The notes beneath the pieces are model-generated. The model worked only from the letters and a program-made list of their open reading frames with translations. It had not been told where the DNA came from and searched no databases. Positions 7,994 to 16,352 of a stretch of 64,000 bases of DNA are shown here, piece by piece (within the stretch, counting starts at the first letter, position 1; each line of letters opens with the position of its first letter). A program made the position numbers and the translations under genes. This DNA comes from Alloscardovia macacae. Lineage in GTDB: Bacteria; Actinomycetota; Actinomycetes; Actinomycetales; Bifidobacteriaceae. Location of the stretch: the NCBI RefSeq assembly GCF_002259705.1, contig NZ_MWWT01000001.1, positions 248,001-312,000 of the forward strand, read 5' to 3'.

Positions 7994-9691
7994 GTGAAGT
8001 ATCGCGATATATTCGGACGCATGGCCGTACTAGCAGGAGCGCTTCTCATGGCTCTCATGCTCGCCGTACCACAGGCGCATGCGGCGGATGCTTCTTCTGC
8101 CACGCCATCCATCCCGCAGTCCGCGAACGTGGACTCGTGGAGCGCGGTCGCTTCTGCCATCCAGACGGACCTTAACGCAGGCGTCGCCTCCCTGAACGCA
8201 GGCGATTCCACCACCGCAGCCACGAGCTTCCAGCGCGCGTATAACGTGGACTACGTGGCATCGAACATGGCCGTGGTCCTCCCAGCGCAGACAGCACAGC
8301 CACTGCACGACGAGCTGCTCGCCTTCACCACAGACGTCTTCGTGGCCGCGAAAGCGAGCACCATCCCAGAGCGCGTCGCAGCTCTCGAACCGCAGCTCAC
8401 GGCAGCCGCCCAGGCTCTCGACGCAGACGCAAACCAGTCAAATCCGCGTGATTACGCGACGGCTCGTGCCCAGAAGACGGCTGAAGAGCGCCAGAAGCTG
8501 GACGCCGCGAAGACGCGCACGAATGCGGGCCGCGGCTCGCGCACATGGTCGGACATCGCAGTGGAGATGACGGGCATCCTCGACCGCGCGCAGACGGCAG
8601 CCACCACGGGAAAGAATGACCGTGAAGGCTCGGATCTCGTGAACCACGCGTACTACCAGTACTACGAAAAGCTCGGCTTCGAAAAGACGGTGATGAGCGC
8701 CATCTCCGGCGACCGCGTCTCCCAGGTGGAAAACCAGTTTAAGGAAACGCGCAAGTCCATGATCGGCGGGAAGTCGGACACGGAAGTAGAAAAGAACGTG
8801 GCCGACCTCAAGCAGATGCTCGTCACCGATGCGAAGATTCTCGACGACGGTGCCGCCTCGAAAGTGAACCCTGTGGTCTCCTTCGTCACCTCCTCCTTCG
8901 GTCAGGCGTTCATCATCCTGCTGCGCGAAGGCCTCGAAGCCATGCTCGTCGTGGCAGCCATTGTGGCCTACCTGGCGAAGGAAGGCCTTAAGCGCATGCT
9001 GAAGTTCATCTACCTCGGCGTGGTGGCGGGCCTGGTGGCCTCGGGCATTATGGCCGCGCTGCTCATTCTTCTCTTCCAGAATGCGGGCTCGCATCAGGAA
9101 GTGTTCGAAGGAGCGACGGCGCTTGTGGCCATGGTCATGCTGCTCTTTACGAGTAACTGGATGCTGGGCAAGTCCTCGCACCAGTCCTGGACACGCTACG
9201 TGGACGATAGGACGAAGGAAAGCGCCTCGAAGGGAAGCGTCTTCTCGCTGGCACTGCTCGCCTTCCTCGCGGTCTTCCGTGAGGGCGCGGAGACGGTCAT
9301 CTTCTACCAGGCCATCATGGGCATGACCTATGACCAGAACTACCTGCCTCTGGTCTGGGGTGCGCTCGCGGCTGTGGTGGTCCTCGTGGGCTTCTTCCTC
9401 GTCTTCCGCTATACCACCGTGAAGATTCCGTATAAGCCATTCTTCGCGACCATGTCCGTGCTCATGGGCATTCTCGTGGTCATCTTCGCGGGCTCGGGTC
9501 TGCATGAGCTCATCGAGGCGGACGTGATCAGTGGAACGTACATGTCCACCTGGCCGACGAACGACTTCCTCGGCATCTACCCGTACGTGCAGACCGTGGG
9601 CTTCCAGCTGGTCATGCTGCTGGTCGTGCTGGGACTGTTCGCGTGGGCAGGCGTGCGTGCGCGTCGTGAACGGCAGGTTCGGGAGGCGTAG
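7994..9691 (+). CDS. FTR1-family iron permease with N-terminal extracytoplasmic domain
   Basis: A 565-residue protein that probably carries iron across the membrane. A signal sequence (residues 1-30, ending AHA-AD) leads into an extracytoplasmic helical domain of about 270 residues, then a seven-helix FTR1 membrane domain. The two FTR1 motifs LREGLEAMLVV and VFREGAETVIFY hold the REXXE-type residues that bind iron. The start is GTG 7994: AAAGGAG lies 9 bases upstream and only this start gives a clean signal peptide. It begins the iron locus. The N-terminal domain plus FTR1 layout matches the permease paired with P19 in Campylobacter. No recognisable DtxR or Fur box was found upstream. Confidence 0.92.
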   Translation: MKYRDIFGRMAVLAGALLMALMLAVPQAHAADASSATPSIPQSANVDSWSAVASAIQTDLNAGVASLNAGDSTTAATSFQRAYNVDYVASNMAVVLPAQTAQPLHDELLAFTTDVFVAAKASTIPERVAALEPQLTAAAQALDADANQSNPRDYATARAQKTAEERQKLDAAKTRTNAGRGSRTWSDIAVEMTGILDRAQTAATTGKNDREGSDLVNHAYYQYYEKLGFEKTVMSAISGDRVSQVENQFKETRKSMIGGKSDTEVEKNVADLKQMLVTDAKILDDGAASKVNPVVSFVTSSFGQAFIILLREGLEAMLVVAAIVAYLAKEGLKRMLKFIYLGVVAGLVASGIMAALLILLFQNAGSHQEVFEGATALVAMVMLLFTSNWMLGKSSHQSWTRYVDDRTKESASKGSVFSLALLAFLAVFREGAETVIFYQAIMGMTYDQNYLPLVWGALAAVVVLVGFFLVFRYTTVKIPYKPFFATMSVLMGILVVIFAGSGLHELIEADVISGTYMSTWPTNDFLGIYPYVQTVGFQLVMLLVVLGLFAWAGVRARRERQVREA

Positions 9692-9752
9692 GCTGAGGCG
9701 TTATCCCAATTTTTAATATTTTTCAGTAATTCAGAAAGAAAGAAGAAACACT

Positions 9753-10394
9753 ATGGCAAAGAAAGCTACAGTAGCAGCTCTGGCACTCCTGCTCGCAGGC
9801 TCCCTGGGACTCGGTGCATGCGGTGCGCAGACTTCCACCTCGAGTGCGAAGTCGGACACGAGTAGCTCGCAGAAGTCTGATGCGAAGTCGGATAACAAGT
9901 CGGAGTCTACGAGCGATGGTGCGGGCTTCGAAGAGTTTCCTATCGGTGACGATAAGGAAGTGGGCCCACTGAACGTGGCGATGGTGTACTTCCAGCCAGT
10001 GGATATGGAGCCAGCAGGTATGGGTCTGTCCGCTGCGGAGTCCAGCTTCCACCTCGAAGCAGATATCCACGCTCTGGCGAATAACGACCTCGGCTATGCG
10101 AAGGGTGACTTCGTGCCAGACCTGACCGTATCCTACGAGATCATAAACAAGTCCACGAATGAGACGGCTGCCTCCGGTACCTTCATGCAGATGAACGCGG
10201 ATGACGGCCCTCACTACGGTGGTAACGTGAAGCTCGACCAGGCTGGTTCCTACACCGTGAAGCTGAGTATCGCATCCCCTGCGGAAAAGGGCTGGGCTCT
10301 GCACGTGGATAAGGAGACGGGTGTGAAGGGCAAGTTCTGGACCACGCCTCTGGAAGTGAGCTACGACTGGGATTACACGCCTATGCAGTGGTAG
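9753..10394 (+). CDS. P19-type periplasmic iron-binding lipoprotein
   Basis: A 213-residue lipoprotein of the P19/Tpd/FetP family, which binds Fe and Cu on the cell surface or periplasm and hands iron to the FTR1 permease. The lipobox LGAC is at about residues 20-23, followed by a Ser/Lys/Asp-rich linker to residue 50. The metal site residues of the family are present: FQPVDMEPAGM (Met), HLEADIHA (His, Glu) and DGPHYGGN (His). It lies 61 bases after the FTR1 gene with AGAAAGAAGAAA before the ATG, so they are probably cotranscribed. The same two-gene order is found in known ferrous-iron systems. It is followed by a palindromic repeat that separates it from the membrane genes. Confidence 0.95.
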   Translation: MAKKATVAALALLLAGSLGLGACGAQTSTSSAKSDTSSSQKSDAKSDNKSESTSDGAGFEEFPIGDDKEVGPLNVAMVYFQPVDMEPAGMGLSAAESSFHLEADIHALANNDLGYAKGDFVPDLTVSYEIINKSTNETAASGTFMQMNADDGPHYGGNVKLDQAGSYTVKLSIASPAEKGWALHVDKETGVKGKFWTTPLEVSYDWDYTPMQW

Positions 10395-10457
10395 TGCCCT
10401 CCTCTGAGGTGCATGCTCCTTTTTCTCCAATCGGAATATTTTCCCGAAAATGGGCAG

Positions 10458-10545
10458 TTTGTAGTCACGAATGACCGTTCACTTTATGAAGTCAAGACAA
10501 GAATGGCTTAACTTCGTCACAGTGGCGGTCATTTGTGACTACAAG
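10458..10545 (+). repeat. 88-bp palindromic repeat, copy 4 (forward, inside the iron locus)
   Basis: The left arm TTTGTAGTCACGAATGAC is perfect; the right arm has two changes, reading GTCATTTGTGACTACAAG. The inner AAGACAAGAATGGCTTAAC matches copy 1, while the block before it is more diverged. It sits between the P19 gene and the DUF2318 gene, and the -10-like TAAGCT at 10585 follows it, so it may split the locus into two transcripts. Confidence 0.85.
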
Positions 10546-10597
10546 TGGCCTAAAAACACTCTAGATAACTGACTGCTCCTGGATTAAGCTAAAAACT

Positions 10598-11863
10598 ATG
10601 CTAGAACAATTCGTCACAGCTCTGCCGGGCTCTCTCGCGCCTATTCTGCTGACCATGGTCATCAGTGCCGTGTGTAAGCCAGCAGATGCGCGCTACCATA
10701 CCACGCGCGTGCGGTATGTGCGCGTGGCCGGCGTGGTTCTGGGTATCGTGGCAGCCATCGTCTTCGCCACTCTGCGGGGGACGGGCCTGCTTACGCAGCG
10801 CACTATCGTGAATCAGCCGACGCTCGTGGCCTGCATCCTCGCGGACATCGCAGCGCTTGTGGCCTTCGCGGCGCTGGTGAAGAATGAGCCAGAGCAGAAA
10901 TTGTATACAGCAGGAAACGTCATCTTCGGTGTCGCGCTCGCGCTGACGTACTTCCGCGCGCTGCCGGACGTCATCCTGCGCGTGACGAACTTCGTGGAAA
11001 CCGGGCAGACGCCGTTTACCTCGGATATGCTGCTGCGCGCGCTCGGCTTCACGCTCGGCATCGCTGCCAGCGTGGTCATCGCCGCTATCTTCTCCGCGCT
11101 CGTCAGCACGGTGGGAGCGCGGATTTTCGCCATCACGGGCATAGCGCTCACCGCGCTCATAGCCGCACAGCACGTCATCGACCTCACTCAGATTCTTTTC
11201 AGCACGCGGGCCATTCGCCTGCCGTCCTTCGCGTTCCGGGCGCTCGTATGGGGGCTGAATAACACGCTCACGCTCGTCATCGCTCAGGCGGTGGTCTTCG
11301 TTATCCCTGTGGCGGCCGCTTTCGTGGCGGGGTGGAAAACGGCGGTAGAGGGGCAGACCATCGCTGAGGTGCGCATACACCGCAAATTTAAGCGTCACGC
11401 GTATGTGGCTGTGGCCTTCAGCCTGCTCGCAGTGCTCGGCGTGGGCGCTGCTCTCACCTACGGTGTGGCCGCTACCCACGTGGAGATAAAGCTGTCCGAG
11501 CCGGAAAAGTATGTCCTCGAAGACGGCGTGGCGAAGATTAAAGCGTCCCAGGTCTCCGACGGTCACCTGCACCGCTTCGAATATAAGGCTTCAGACGGTA
11601 CCACCATGCGGTTCCTCGCCATTAAGAAGGGTAGCGGCGGCATCGTGGTGGTGCTCGACGCGTGTGATAACTGTGGAGATGCGGGATACTACGAAAAGGA
11701 TGGAAAGGTCATCTGTAAGAAGTGTGACGTGGCCATGAACATAGCCACCATAGGCTTTAAGGGTGGGTGTAATCCGGTGCCTATAGACTTCGAGAACGAT
11801 GGCACCACCGTCACCGTCCAGACGTCCGTACTGGATGCGAATTCCTCCTACTTTAGGCGTTAG
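10598..11863 (+). CDS. DUF2318-family membrane protein of the iron locus
   Basis: A 421-residue protein with about eight hydrophobic helices (residues 1-300) and a C-terminal extracytoplasmic DUF2318 domain. That domain holds CDNCG near residue 353 and CKKC near 370, with a further Cys in FKGGCNPVPIDF. The cysteine pairs are expected to bind a metal or Fe-S centre. The family always travels with P19/FTR1 and FtsX-type permeases, but its precise function is not established. It may pass electrons or iron across the membrane. TAAGCT lies 7 bases before the ATG and no ribosome binding site is seen, suggesting a leaderless start separate from the FTR1-P19 transcript. The next gene follows after 12 bases. 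Confidence 0.88.
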   Translation: MLEQFVTALPGSLAPILLTMVISAVCKPADARYHTTRVRYVRVAGVVLGIVAAIVFATLRGTGLLTQRTIVNQPTLVACILADIAALVAFAALVKNEPEQKLYTAGNVIFGVALALTYFRALPDVILRVTNFVETGQTPFTSDMLLRALGFTLGIAASVVIAAIFSALVSTVGARIFAITGIALTALIAAQHVIDLTQILFSTRAIRLPSFAFRALVWGLNNTLTLVIAQAVVFVIPVAAAFVAGWKTAVEGQTIAEVRIHRKFKRHAYVAVAFSLLAVLGVGAALTYGVAATHVEIKLSEPEKYVLEDGVAKIKASQVSDGHLHRFEYKASDGTTMRFLAIKKGSGGIVVVLDACDNCGDAGYYEKDGKVICKKCDVAMNIATIGFKGGCNPVPIDFENDGTTVTVQTSVLDANSSYFRR

Positions 11864-11875
11864 AGAGGTGATGAG

Positions 11876-13183
11876 ATGTACTTTATGCGTATGATCATCC
11901 GCTCGCTGACGCAGGAGCTGAGAAAGCGCCTGCTCATGGGGCTCACGGTGCTCCTCGCAGCTACCGTGTCCACGGCCATGCTCGGCGTGGTCTTCGATGT
12001 GGGCGATAAACTGACCGATGAGCTGTCCACCTATGGGTCGAATATCACCGTTCGGCCGAAGTCGGATGCTGTGCTTTCGGAGCTCTACTCCTCGAGCTCC
12101 ACCTCCACCCCGAGCTCGGCGAAGGCAGACCCGACCTCTTTCATTCACGAGTCAGACCTCGCGAAGATGAAGACCATCTTCTGGGCGTATAACATTCTGA
12201 ACTTCGCACCACAGCTGACACATCACGTGACCGTGAATGGCGTGGAGAACACGCCTGTGGTGGGAACATGGTTTAATAAGACGCTGAACCTGTCTACGGG
12301 CGAGACCACTGTGGTGGGTCTGAAGGGCATGCGAAACTGGTGGCAGGTGCAGGGGTCCTGGGCGAGTGATGATGACTCGCAGAATGGGGAACCTCAGGCT
12401 ATGGTGGGCGCCACCTTCGCATCCGAGCATAACGTCCATGTGGGCGACGAGCTCCAGATAGGCTCGGATGGTCAGAAGGCGAAAGTCACGGGCATCTTCA
12501 CCTCCGGTGATGATGATGATAAAGCCGTCTTCACCACCACCGCACTCCTCCAGAATGTCACGGGCCTGGCGGACTCGGTGAACTACGTGGAAGTCAAAGC
12601 TCTGACCACTCCAGAAAACGACCTCGCGCGCAAAGTGGAAAAGTCTCCAGAAGCCGTCTCGAAGACGGAATGGGAGACGTGGTACTGCACGGCCTACGTG
12701 AGCTCCATAGCCTATCAGATAGAAGAAGTGATCCCGGGCGCAGTGGCGAAGCAGGTACGCCAGGTGGCGGCCCTGCAGGGGAACGTCTTACGTAAGACGC
12801 AGGCCATCATGATAGTCATGACGGTACTCACGCTGCTTGCAGCCACCATAGCCGTGGCGAACCTCATGGCTGCAGCCACAGCGGAGCGCTCGGGAGAGAT
12901 AGCTCTGCGCAAGGCCATCGGGGCGAAGAACAGCGAAGTGATGCGCTTCATCCTCGCGGAGACGGGCATTATCTGCGCTCTCGGAGCAGTGCTCGGCGCG
13001 CTGCTCGGTACGGGCGTGGCGCAGGCCATCGGCCAGGTGGTCTTCCACGCGGGCATCGTCATGCGGCCTATGGTCTTCGTGCTTGTGGCGGTGCTGCTGG
13101 CTCTGACGGTGCTGCTCGCCTCCGTATCTGCTCTTCGCTCCATACTCCACGTGAAACCAGCTGAGGTGCTTCATGGAAGATAA
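11876..13183 (+). CDS. FtsX/MacB-type ABC permease 1 of the iron locus
   Basis: A 435-residue permease: one N-terminal membrane helix (residues 20-42), a large extracytoplasmic domain to about residue 310, then three C-terminal helices. That is the MacB/LolC topology. GEIALRKAIGAKNSEVM, between helices 2 and 3, is the coupling region typical of FtsX-family permeases. Such permeases usually move proteins or transmit force rather than import small solutes. In this locus the role with iron is unproven. GAGAGGTG lies just before the ATG. Its end overlaps the next permease gene by 11 bases, so the two are translationally coupled. Confidence 0.88.
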   Translation: MYFMRMIIRSLTQELRKRLLMGLTVLLAATVSTAMLGVVFDVGDKLTDELSTYGSNITVRPKSDAVLSELYSSSSTSTPSSAKADPTSFIHESDLAKMKTIFWAYNILNFAPQLTHHVTVNGVENTPVVGTWFNKTLNLSTGETTVVGLKGMRNWWQVQGSWASDDDSQNGEPQAMVGATFASEHNVHVGDELQIGSDGQKAKVTGIFTSGDDDDKAVFTTTALLQNVTGLADSVNYVEVKALTTPENDLARKVEKSPEAVSKTEWETWYCTAYVSSIAYQIEEVIPGAVAKQVRQVAALQGNVLRKTQAIMIVMTVLTLLAATIAVANLMAAATAERSGEIALRKAIGAKNSEVMRFILAETGIICALGAVLGALLGTGVAQAIGQVVFHAGIVMRPMVFVLVAVLLALTVLLASVSALRSILHVKPAEVLHGR

Positions 13184-14411
13184 AGTGTATACCGCTGCGG
13201 ACCTCAAGCGCCGTGAGCGCGCGAACCGTGCCATGTTCTGGACTATGATTCGTGGCGCCATTCTGCGCCGCCGCTCTCGCGCTATTATGGCCGTCATCGC
13301 TTCTCTCGTGGGAGCTGCCACGCTGTTCGTGCTCGTCATGGTGTGCATCGTGGTGCCTGCGCAGATGACGGAAGAAATGCGCGCCTATGGTGCGAATCTC
13401 GTGGTGACGAGTAACCAGACGGGAGCCACGGAAAACGGTATCCAGAAAGATATGGTGGAGCATACCACGGAGATGGTGCGCGCCACGGGCTTCGGCGAGA
13501 CACATGCCACGTACCGCTATGATACGGTGCGCGTGAATTCGGCGTCCTACCAAATGGCCGGCATTAACCCGAACGAAGTGCGTTCCATGAATAAGTTCTG
13601 GGATGTGACCGGCTCGTGGCCGAGCGCTGAAAACCAGGTGCTCATCGGCACGGATGTGGCCGAGCGGCTGAGTGTGAAAATTGGCCAAAGCATCACGGTG
13701 GGATACGTGGAAGACGACGCGGTGAATACCATTCTCGACACCGAGGGCACGCGCATGCAGGTGGTGGGCACGGTCAGCACGGGCGGAAACGAGGACTCCA
13801 TGCTGTACGTGACGAACGCGACGCTCGACGCGCTGACCGGCCAGAACGGCCAGAGCGGGCAGAACGGCCAGTCGCGCGGCGCGGACGTCATCGAATACTC
13901 GTCCGAGGCATCCGGCGCAGACCTCGATAAACTCGTGACGAACATTAACGACATGAAGTCCATGAACGTGACCGCCCAGGCCGTGAGCAAGATCTCCCAA
14001 GCGAACGCAAGCATCATCGCCATGCTGACCACGCTCTTCTGGATTATCTCGCTCGTCATCGTGGCGCTCACCCTCGTGGGCGTGTCCACGACCATGACGT
14101 CCATCGTCTCCCAGAGGCGTAATGAGATAGGTCTGCGCAAGGCACTCGGGGCGTCGAACCGGTCCATCGCGGTGGAGTTCTACGTGGAGTCTGCGCTCTA
14201 CGGCGTGGCGGGCGGCCTGCTCGGCGTGCTCGTGGGCTCGGGCGTCGCGTGGGTGCTCATCCGGACGGTGTTCGACCGCGAGACGAGCGTGAACGTGGGG
14301 CTGGGGGCGGCGTGCGTGGCTGTGGCGGCGCTCATCGCGGTGGTGGCGTCCATCCTGCCTGTACGCAAGGCCTCGCGCATCGACCCGGCAGTGGTGCTGC
14401 GCGAAGAGTAG
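13173..14411 (+). CDS. FtsX/MacB-type ABC permease 2 of the iron locus
   Basis: A 412-residue partner of the preceding permease with the same plan: helix at about residues 40-62, extracytoplasmic domain, three C-terminal helices, and NEIGLRKALGASNRSI as coupling segment. The two probably form a heterodimer with the ATPase encoded next. The extracytoplasmic part contains a short QNGQSGQNGQ repeat near residue 225. The ATG lies inside the end of the upstream gene; the next gene follows after 21 bases. The MacB-like fold is certain; the transported substrate is not. Confidence 0.88.
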   Translation: MEDKVYTAADLKRRERANRAMFWTMIRGAILRRRSRAIMAVIASLVGAATLFVLVMVCIVVPAQMTEEMRAYGANLVVTSNQTGATENGIQKDMVEHTTEMVRATGFGETHATYRYDTVRVNSASYQMAGINPNEVRSMNKFWDVTGSWPSAENQVLIGTDVAERLSVKIGQSITVGYVEDDAVNTILDTEGTRMQVVGTVSTGGNEDSMLYVTNATLDALTGQNGQSGQNGQSRGADVIEYSSEASGADLDKLVTNINDMKSMNVTAQAVSKISQANASIIAMLTTLFWIISLVIVALTLVGVSTTMTSIVSQRRNEIGLRKALGASNRSIAVEFYVESALYGVAGGLLGVLVGSGVAWVLIRTVFDRETSVNVGLGAACVAVAALIAVVASILPVRKASRIDPAVVLREE

Positions 14412-14432
14412 GCTCGGGAAGAAAGGCTAGTT

Positions 14433-15224
14433 ATGGAAAACGAAAAGCAGAGCAGCGACGTCGTCCTGCATTTAGACCACGTTTCGAAGATATACGGCGA
14501 GCTGCACGCGCTCGACGACCTGACCTTGAGCGTTCCGCGCGGCCAATGGCTGTCCATCGTCGGCTCGTCCGGCTCGGGGAAGACGACGCTTATGAACATC
14601 ATCGCGTGCCTCGATACGCCGAGCCGCGGGTCCGTCGTGCTGCGCGGCGTGGACGTGTCCGGCCTGCGTGAGCGCGAGCTGGCAGACGTGCGTAAGAACG
14701 TCATAGGGCTGGTCTTCCAGAAGTTCTACCTCGTGCAGCATCTGACCGCGCTGGAGAACGTTATGACTGCCCAATACTACCACTCCGTCGTGGATGAGTC
14801 CCAAGCGCTGGACGCTCTGCGCCAGGTGGGACTCGAAGACAGGGCTCATCATCTGCCGAGTCAGCTTTCGGGTGGCGAGCAGCAGCGCGTGTGCATAGCG
14901 CGTGCGCTGATTAACTGCCCAGAAATCCTCCTCGCTGACGAGCCGACGGGTAACCTCGACGAAGCGAACGAACACATCGTTCTCGACTTGTTCAAGCGCC
15001 TGCACGAGCAGGGTACCACCATCATCGTGGTCACGCATGACTCCACTGTGGCTAGCCAGGCGCAGCGCGAAATTATGCTGAACCACGGCAAGCTCGTGGG
15101 CGAGCAGTGGAATGACGAGGCGGCTCGCGAGGAGTATGAAGCTCTCGTGGGGTCGTCAAGCCTCGGGACGTTCGACGATCCGACGAAATCGGCGAAAGAT
15201 ACGCTCAGTGGGTCTGAGGAGTAG
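14433..15224 (+). CDS. ABC transporter ATP-binding protein of the iron locus
   Basis: A 263-residue ATPase of the LolD/MacB class. Walker A GSSGSGKTTL is near residue 46, the Q-loop reads VFQKFYLV, the signature LSGGEQQRV, Walker B ILLADEPT, and the switch His lies in VVTHDS. AAGAAAGG precedes the ATG. It energises the two FtsX-type permeases encoded just before it. The tail after residue 225 is acidic and unlike the core. The gene continues directly into the FMN-binding lipoprotein gene. Confidence 0.95.
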   Translation: MENEKQSSDVVLHLDHVSKIYGELHALDDLTLSVPRGQWLSIVGSSGSGKTTLMNIIACLDTPSRGSVVLRGVDVSGLRERELADVRKNVIGLVFQKFYLVQHLTALENVMTAQYYHSVVDESQALDALRQVGLEDRAHHLPSQLSGGEQQRVCIARALINCPEILLADEPTGNLDEANEHIVLDLFKRLHEQGTTIIVVTHDSTVASQAQREIMLNHGKLVGEQWNDEAAREEYEALVGSSSLGTFDDPTKSAKDTLSGSEE

Positions 15225-15238
15225 GAGGAATCATAATA

Positions 15239-15790
15239 ATGAACTCTAGCGTAACGAAAAATGCCGCACTCGCAGGCGTGGGCGTAGTCGCCGCATCGCT
15301 GCTCCTCGCGGGGTGCGGTTCGAGCGCGCCGGCTGCGGGGGATAACGCGGATCTGCAGAGTAACTCGACGGCGAACAGCTCGTCTTCGTCAGCAGGCACG
15401 AACGGAACAAACGGCTCGGCGGGCGCGGACGAGAACGTCAGTAATGAATTGAAATTCCCAGACGCGAAAGCAGATACGGGAACGTACGGCGACGGTACCT
15501 ATACGGTGAGCGGACACTACGGCGAGCACAGCGCGAGCACGCTCGACGTCTCCGTGACCGTGGGCGCGGGGAAGGTGACGGCCGTCGGGGTAAAGCCGAC
15601 GACGAGCTCTGCCATCTCGAAAAAGTACGGTGATGACTTCGTCAAGGCCGTATCCGGCGAAGTCGTGGGCAAAGACCTTAAAGACTTAAAGCTCAGCGTG
15701 GTGGCCGGAGCGAGCTGGACCACGGACGCATTCAACCAGGCTCTCGTGAATGTGCGCGGCGAGGCGTCCGTGCAGGCGGGGGCGCAGTAG
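15239..15790 (+). CDS. FMN-binding-domain lipoprotein, probable ApbE substrate
   Basis: A 183-residue lipoprotein. The lipobox LLAGC ends at Cys26, then a Ser/Asn/Gly-rich linker runs to about residue 65 before the FMN-binding domain, which starts at YGDGTYTVSGHYG. The motif AGASWTTDAF at residues 156-165 fits the ApbE acceptor pattern (S/A-G-A-S/T-x-T), and Thr161 is the predicted FMN attachment residue. Its ATG has AGGAGG 9 bases upstream, 14 bases after the ABC ATPase gene, so it closes the iron operon. It likely carries electrons outside the membrane, for example to keep iron reduced for P19/FTR1. The covalent FMN is an inference from the motif and the divergent ApbE gene. Confidence 0.88.
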   Translation: MNSSVTKNAALAGVGVVAASLLLAGCGSSAPAAGDNADLQSNSTANSSSSSAGTNGTNGSAGADENVSNELKFPDAKADTGTYGDGTYTVSGHYGEHSASTLDVSVTVGAGKVTAVGVKPTTSSAISKKYGDDFVKAVSGEVVGKDLKDLKLSVVAGASWTTDAFNQALVNVRGEASVQAGAQ

Positions 15791-15879
15791 GCGCGTTTCG
15801 TGTCCTGTAGAGTTCATGACGTATACTTGAATAACTGTTAGATAATATGCGCAGTATCTAGCATAAAAGATGATGTAAT

Positions 15880-15953
15880 GCTCTCGCCGGGGCGTTGGAC
15901 CCCTCTCGGATGGGTAGAGGGGTTGAGGACGCTAGGCGAGGGCAAATCTTTTT
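15880..15953 (+). ncRNA. Structured RNA candidate or large terminator
   Basis: GCTCTCGCC (15880-15888) pairs with GGCGAGGGC (15935-15943) and encloses a second helix, CCCCTC with GAGGGG, plus a possible GCGT/ACGC helix; a T run (15949-15953) follows. Upstream, TTGAAT (15828-15833) and a TAGATAAT-like box could form a promoter. It could be a small RNA or the terminator of the iron operon. It lies in the gene-free stretch 15791-16352, which otherwise holds only the broken reading frame at 15985-16203 and a terminator. I do not recognise a family. Confidence 0.45.
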
Positions 15954-15984
15954 AACCGGCATAAAAGCTACGTAGATTAGTAGA

Positions 15985-16203
15985 TTATGGTTCGGGAGTG
16001 CTGGTTTCATCCACGAGATGACGAATGAACTCTTTCGCTGCTCTTATGTCCTGATACTTCGGAGCAGTACCGCCATACTTATTTGAGAATTTTTCGATAG
16101 GAGTGAGCTTTTCACGACGCGAGGATACGTGTGGGGAAGGATGGAGCGAAAATAAATGGTCTGAAAACGGCTTAAAACCTTGTATCTCTTTTTCACAGCT
16201 TTT
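15985..16203 (-). pseudogene. Start-less coding remnant
   Basis: On the minus strand 72 codons are open between a TAG and a TAA with no ATG, GTG or TTG near the front. The translation includes REKLTPIEKFSNKYGG and KYQDIRAAKEFIRHLVDE, protein-like in composition, and the codons used (CGT, AAG, CTC, ATC, GGC, CCG) are those favoured in neighbouring genes. I read it as the tail of a decayed gene, but chance cannot be excluded and no family is recognised. Confidence 0.35.
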
Positions 16204-16286
16204 CTAGCTCACAATGGCGGCGTCCTGAAAAGCTCATTCCTGCATCGTAGGCTGGCGAGTCCGTGTACACCGCACTCGTCATAGAG

Positions 16287-16331
16287 AAGGGGTAGCGTCT
16301 TCGAGCTCATTACTCGAGAGCACTACCCCTT
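16287..16331. terminator. Terminator of the peptidase gene
   Basis: AAGGGGTAG (16287-16295) pairs with CTACCCCTT (16323-16331), with an inner CTCGAG-type helix. It lies just past the end of the minus-strand peptidase gene and could act in both directions. Confidence 0.75.
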
Positions 16332-16352
16332 CATGCCGTGTTCTTCTCTCTT

